37,871 nt of DNA, taken from contig NZ_JAQMYP010000078.1 in the NCBI RefSeq assembly GCF_028369295.1, forward strand, positions 1 to 37,871, written 5' to 3'. A program made the position numbers and the translations under genes. This DNA comes from Streptomyces sp. HD (lineage in GTDB: Bacteria; Actinomycetota; Actinomycetes; Streptomycetales; Streptomycetaceae). Shown piece after piece: positions 36,717 to 37,871 of this stretch. Position 1 is the first letter of the stretch; each line of letters opens with the position of its first letter. The notes under the pieces are model-generated. The model searched no databases. It saw only the letters and a program-made list of their open reading frames with translations, and was not told where the DNA came from.

Positions 36717-37629
36717 GGCCGTACGTCTCCTCAGCCTTCCAGAAGTAGATGAAGCCGCCGACGCCCGCCAGCAGCGCCCAGCCCGTCGCGAGCGCCCACA
36801 CGTGCGGCGGGAGCTGGGTCGCGTGGAAGCTGTCGATCAGCGCGAAGCGCATCAGGTCGATGTAGACGGCGGCGGGGTTGGCCTGCATGGCCGAAGTCAG
36901 CCAGGAGGGCCAGTCCTTGTGAGCGGCCATCATGTGGCTGATGCTGAACATGACGCCCGACGCGTACATCCAGGTACGCAGCACGAACGGCATCAACTGC
37001 GCGATGTCCGGCGTCTTCGCACCCATCCGGGCCATGACCATCGCGACGCCCGCGTTGAACGTGAACTGCAGCACCAGCGCCGGGACCGCCAGCAGCCAGG
37101 AGGCGGAGACCGGGATGCCGAAGCAGAGCAGGATCACGACCAGGGCCGCCATCGAGAACAGCAGCTGCTGGAGCTGCTGCAGCGCGAAGGAGATCGGCAG
37201 CGCGGCCCGCGGGAAGTGCAGGGCCCGGACGAGGCCGAGGTTGCCGGAGATCGCACGGGTACCCGCCATGATCGAGCTCTGCGTGAACGTCCAGATGAAC
37301 ACTCCCGTCACCAGGAACGGGATGTAGTCCTGCACGCCGCGGCTGGTGCCCATCAGCTCGCCGAAGATGAAGTAGTACACCGCCGCGTTCAGCAACGGCG
37401 TCAGCACCTGCCAGACCTGGCCGAGCTTCGCCTGGCTGTACTGGGCGGTGAGCTTGGCCGTGGAGAACGCGCTGATGAAGTGGCGGCGCGCCCACAGCTC
37501 GCGGACGTACTGGGGCAGCGTTGGGCGGGCGCCGCTGACCGAGAGACCGTGCCGGGCGGCGAGGTCCGCGAGGCCGGCCGGGGCCGGGGCGGTTGTCGTC
37601 GGGGGCGGTGTGTCGAGGACCTGGCTCAC
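36709..37629 (-). CDS. ABC-2 type transporter permease, TagG-like wall polymer exporter
   Basis: This 306-residue permease has a cytoplasmic N-terminus of about 65 residues rich in Pro, Ala and Thr, then about six hydrophobic helices. The ABC-2 features include KLGQVWQVLTPLLNAAVYYF, GVFIWTFTQSSIMAGTRAI and FVLRTWMYASGVMFSIS. Such permeases flip undecaprenyl-linked wall glycopolymers outward. The start is GTG at 37627-37629, with only a weak purine-rich site upstream. It is the first gene of the minus-strand wall-polymer block and overlaps the ATPase gene by 8 nt. A teichoic-acid-like substrate is inferred from the linked CDP-glycerol glycerophosphotransferase. Confidence 0.93.
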
Positions 37630-37694
37630 ATCCGCTGCTTTCGGTTGGGGGGTGAGGTGCGGGGACGTTCCCTGGTGTTCCGTGGCGTTCTCTT

Positions 37695-37710
37695 ACGTGA
37701 CTCTTCACGT
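37695..37710. promoter_or_regulatory. Inverted repeat upstream of the permease gene
   Basis: ACGTGA and TCACGT are separated by four bases, about 66 bp before the permease start, with another ACGT core at 37717-37720. It could be an operator for the exporter operon. No regulator is identified. Confidence 0.3.
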
Positions 37711-37823
37711 CTTCTTACGTCGGGACGGGACCGTATCGTCGCAACGCGAGCGTAGGGCGAAGGGGCGTCGGAACGCAACCGTTTCGTCGTGACGTGATCG
37801 ACATAACGGGTGGGTGGGGCAGG

Positions 37824-37871
37824 GCGCAGTAGGGGCAGAGCGCAGTAGGGGCTGGGCTGGGCTGGGCTGGG
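37824..37871. repeat. Short direct repeats and a GCTGG pentamer run at the window end
   Basis: GCGCAGTAGGGGC occurs at 37824-37836 and 37840-37852, followed by four GCTGG copies from 37851 to the last base. The run is cut by the window edge. The 37630-37871 stretch holds no gene. Confidence 0.8.

Overview
The window is a chromosomal core segment of a high-GC actinomycete, almost certainly a Streptomyces. Evidence: very strong G/C bias at third codon positions, GTG starts and GTGA/ATGA overlaps, the gene order mtnA-mtrA-mtrB-lpqB-comF-hpf-(orphan NarL regulator)-ycaQ-like-GNAT-secA-Rv3235-like, and a 1644-residue NAD-glutamate dehydrogenase. From memory this order matches the SCO3014 to SCO2997 area of S. 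coelicolor; no search was run. No tRNA, rRNA, insertion sequence, prophage or CRISPR array is visible.

Layout. 1-5678 (minus): a five-gene overlapping operon of a membrane protein, DUF4129, DUF4350, a MoxR AAA+ ATPase and a DUF58 protein, closed by a hairpin at the left edge. 5819-6970 (plus): mtnA, methionine salvage. 7132-11735 (plus): mtrA-mtrB-lpqB, the envelope/cell-cycle two-component system with its lipoprotein partner, ending in a strong hairpin. 11968-14010 (plus): a ComF-like phosphoribosyltransferase with an unusual insertion, then long-form hpf with an ECF-type (sigma-R-like) promoter candidate and its own terminator. 14212-14958 (plus): a NarL/FixJ orphan response regulator. 15024-17340 (minus): a YcaQ/AlkX-type DNA glycosylase and a GNAT acetyltransferase, separated by a hairpin cluster and a minisatellite. 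17590-20436 (plus): secA. 21101-21805 (minus): Rv3235-family protein. 22133-23427 (plus): a DUF6912-like protein and a HAD hydrolase. 23786-24352 (minus): DJ-1/PfpI protein. 25077-30011 (plus): NAD-GDH with a long leader. 30143-31663 (plus): a polytopic membrane protein. 31716-37629 (minus): a wall-teichoic-acid-like block of ABC-2 permease, ABC ATPase, a bifunctional GT2-like/CDP-glycerol glycerophosphotransferase, and a GT2 protein.

Functional themes are envelope and wall homeostasis (MtrAB-LpqB, SecA, the glycopolymer polymerase/exporter set, the MoxR/DUF58 operon), ribosome hibernation and stress, and central nitrogen metabolism.

The least expected signal is repeat structure. Three intergenic regions each hold a different degenerate tandem array (about 20, 34 and 36 bp units). 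One array runs into the 3' end of the GNAT gene, and a stray copy of its unit lies 15 kb away at another gene junction. Three coding genes carry in-frame 6- or 9-bp microsatellites, and several stop-codon regions show small tandem duplications. I see no clearly new enzymatic system. The best candidates for follow-up are the repeat arrays, the inserted segment in ComF, the hpf and mtrA control sites and the two-domain teichoic-acid polymerase.
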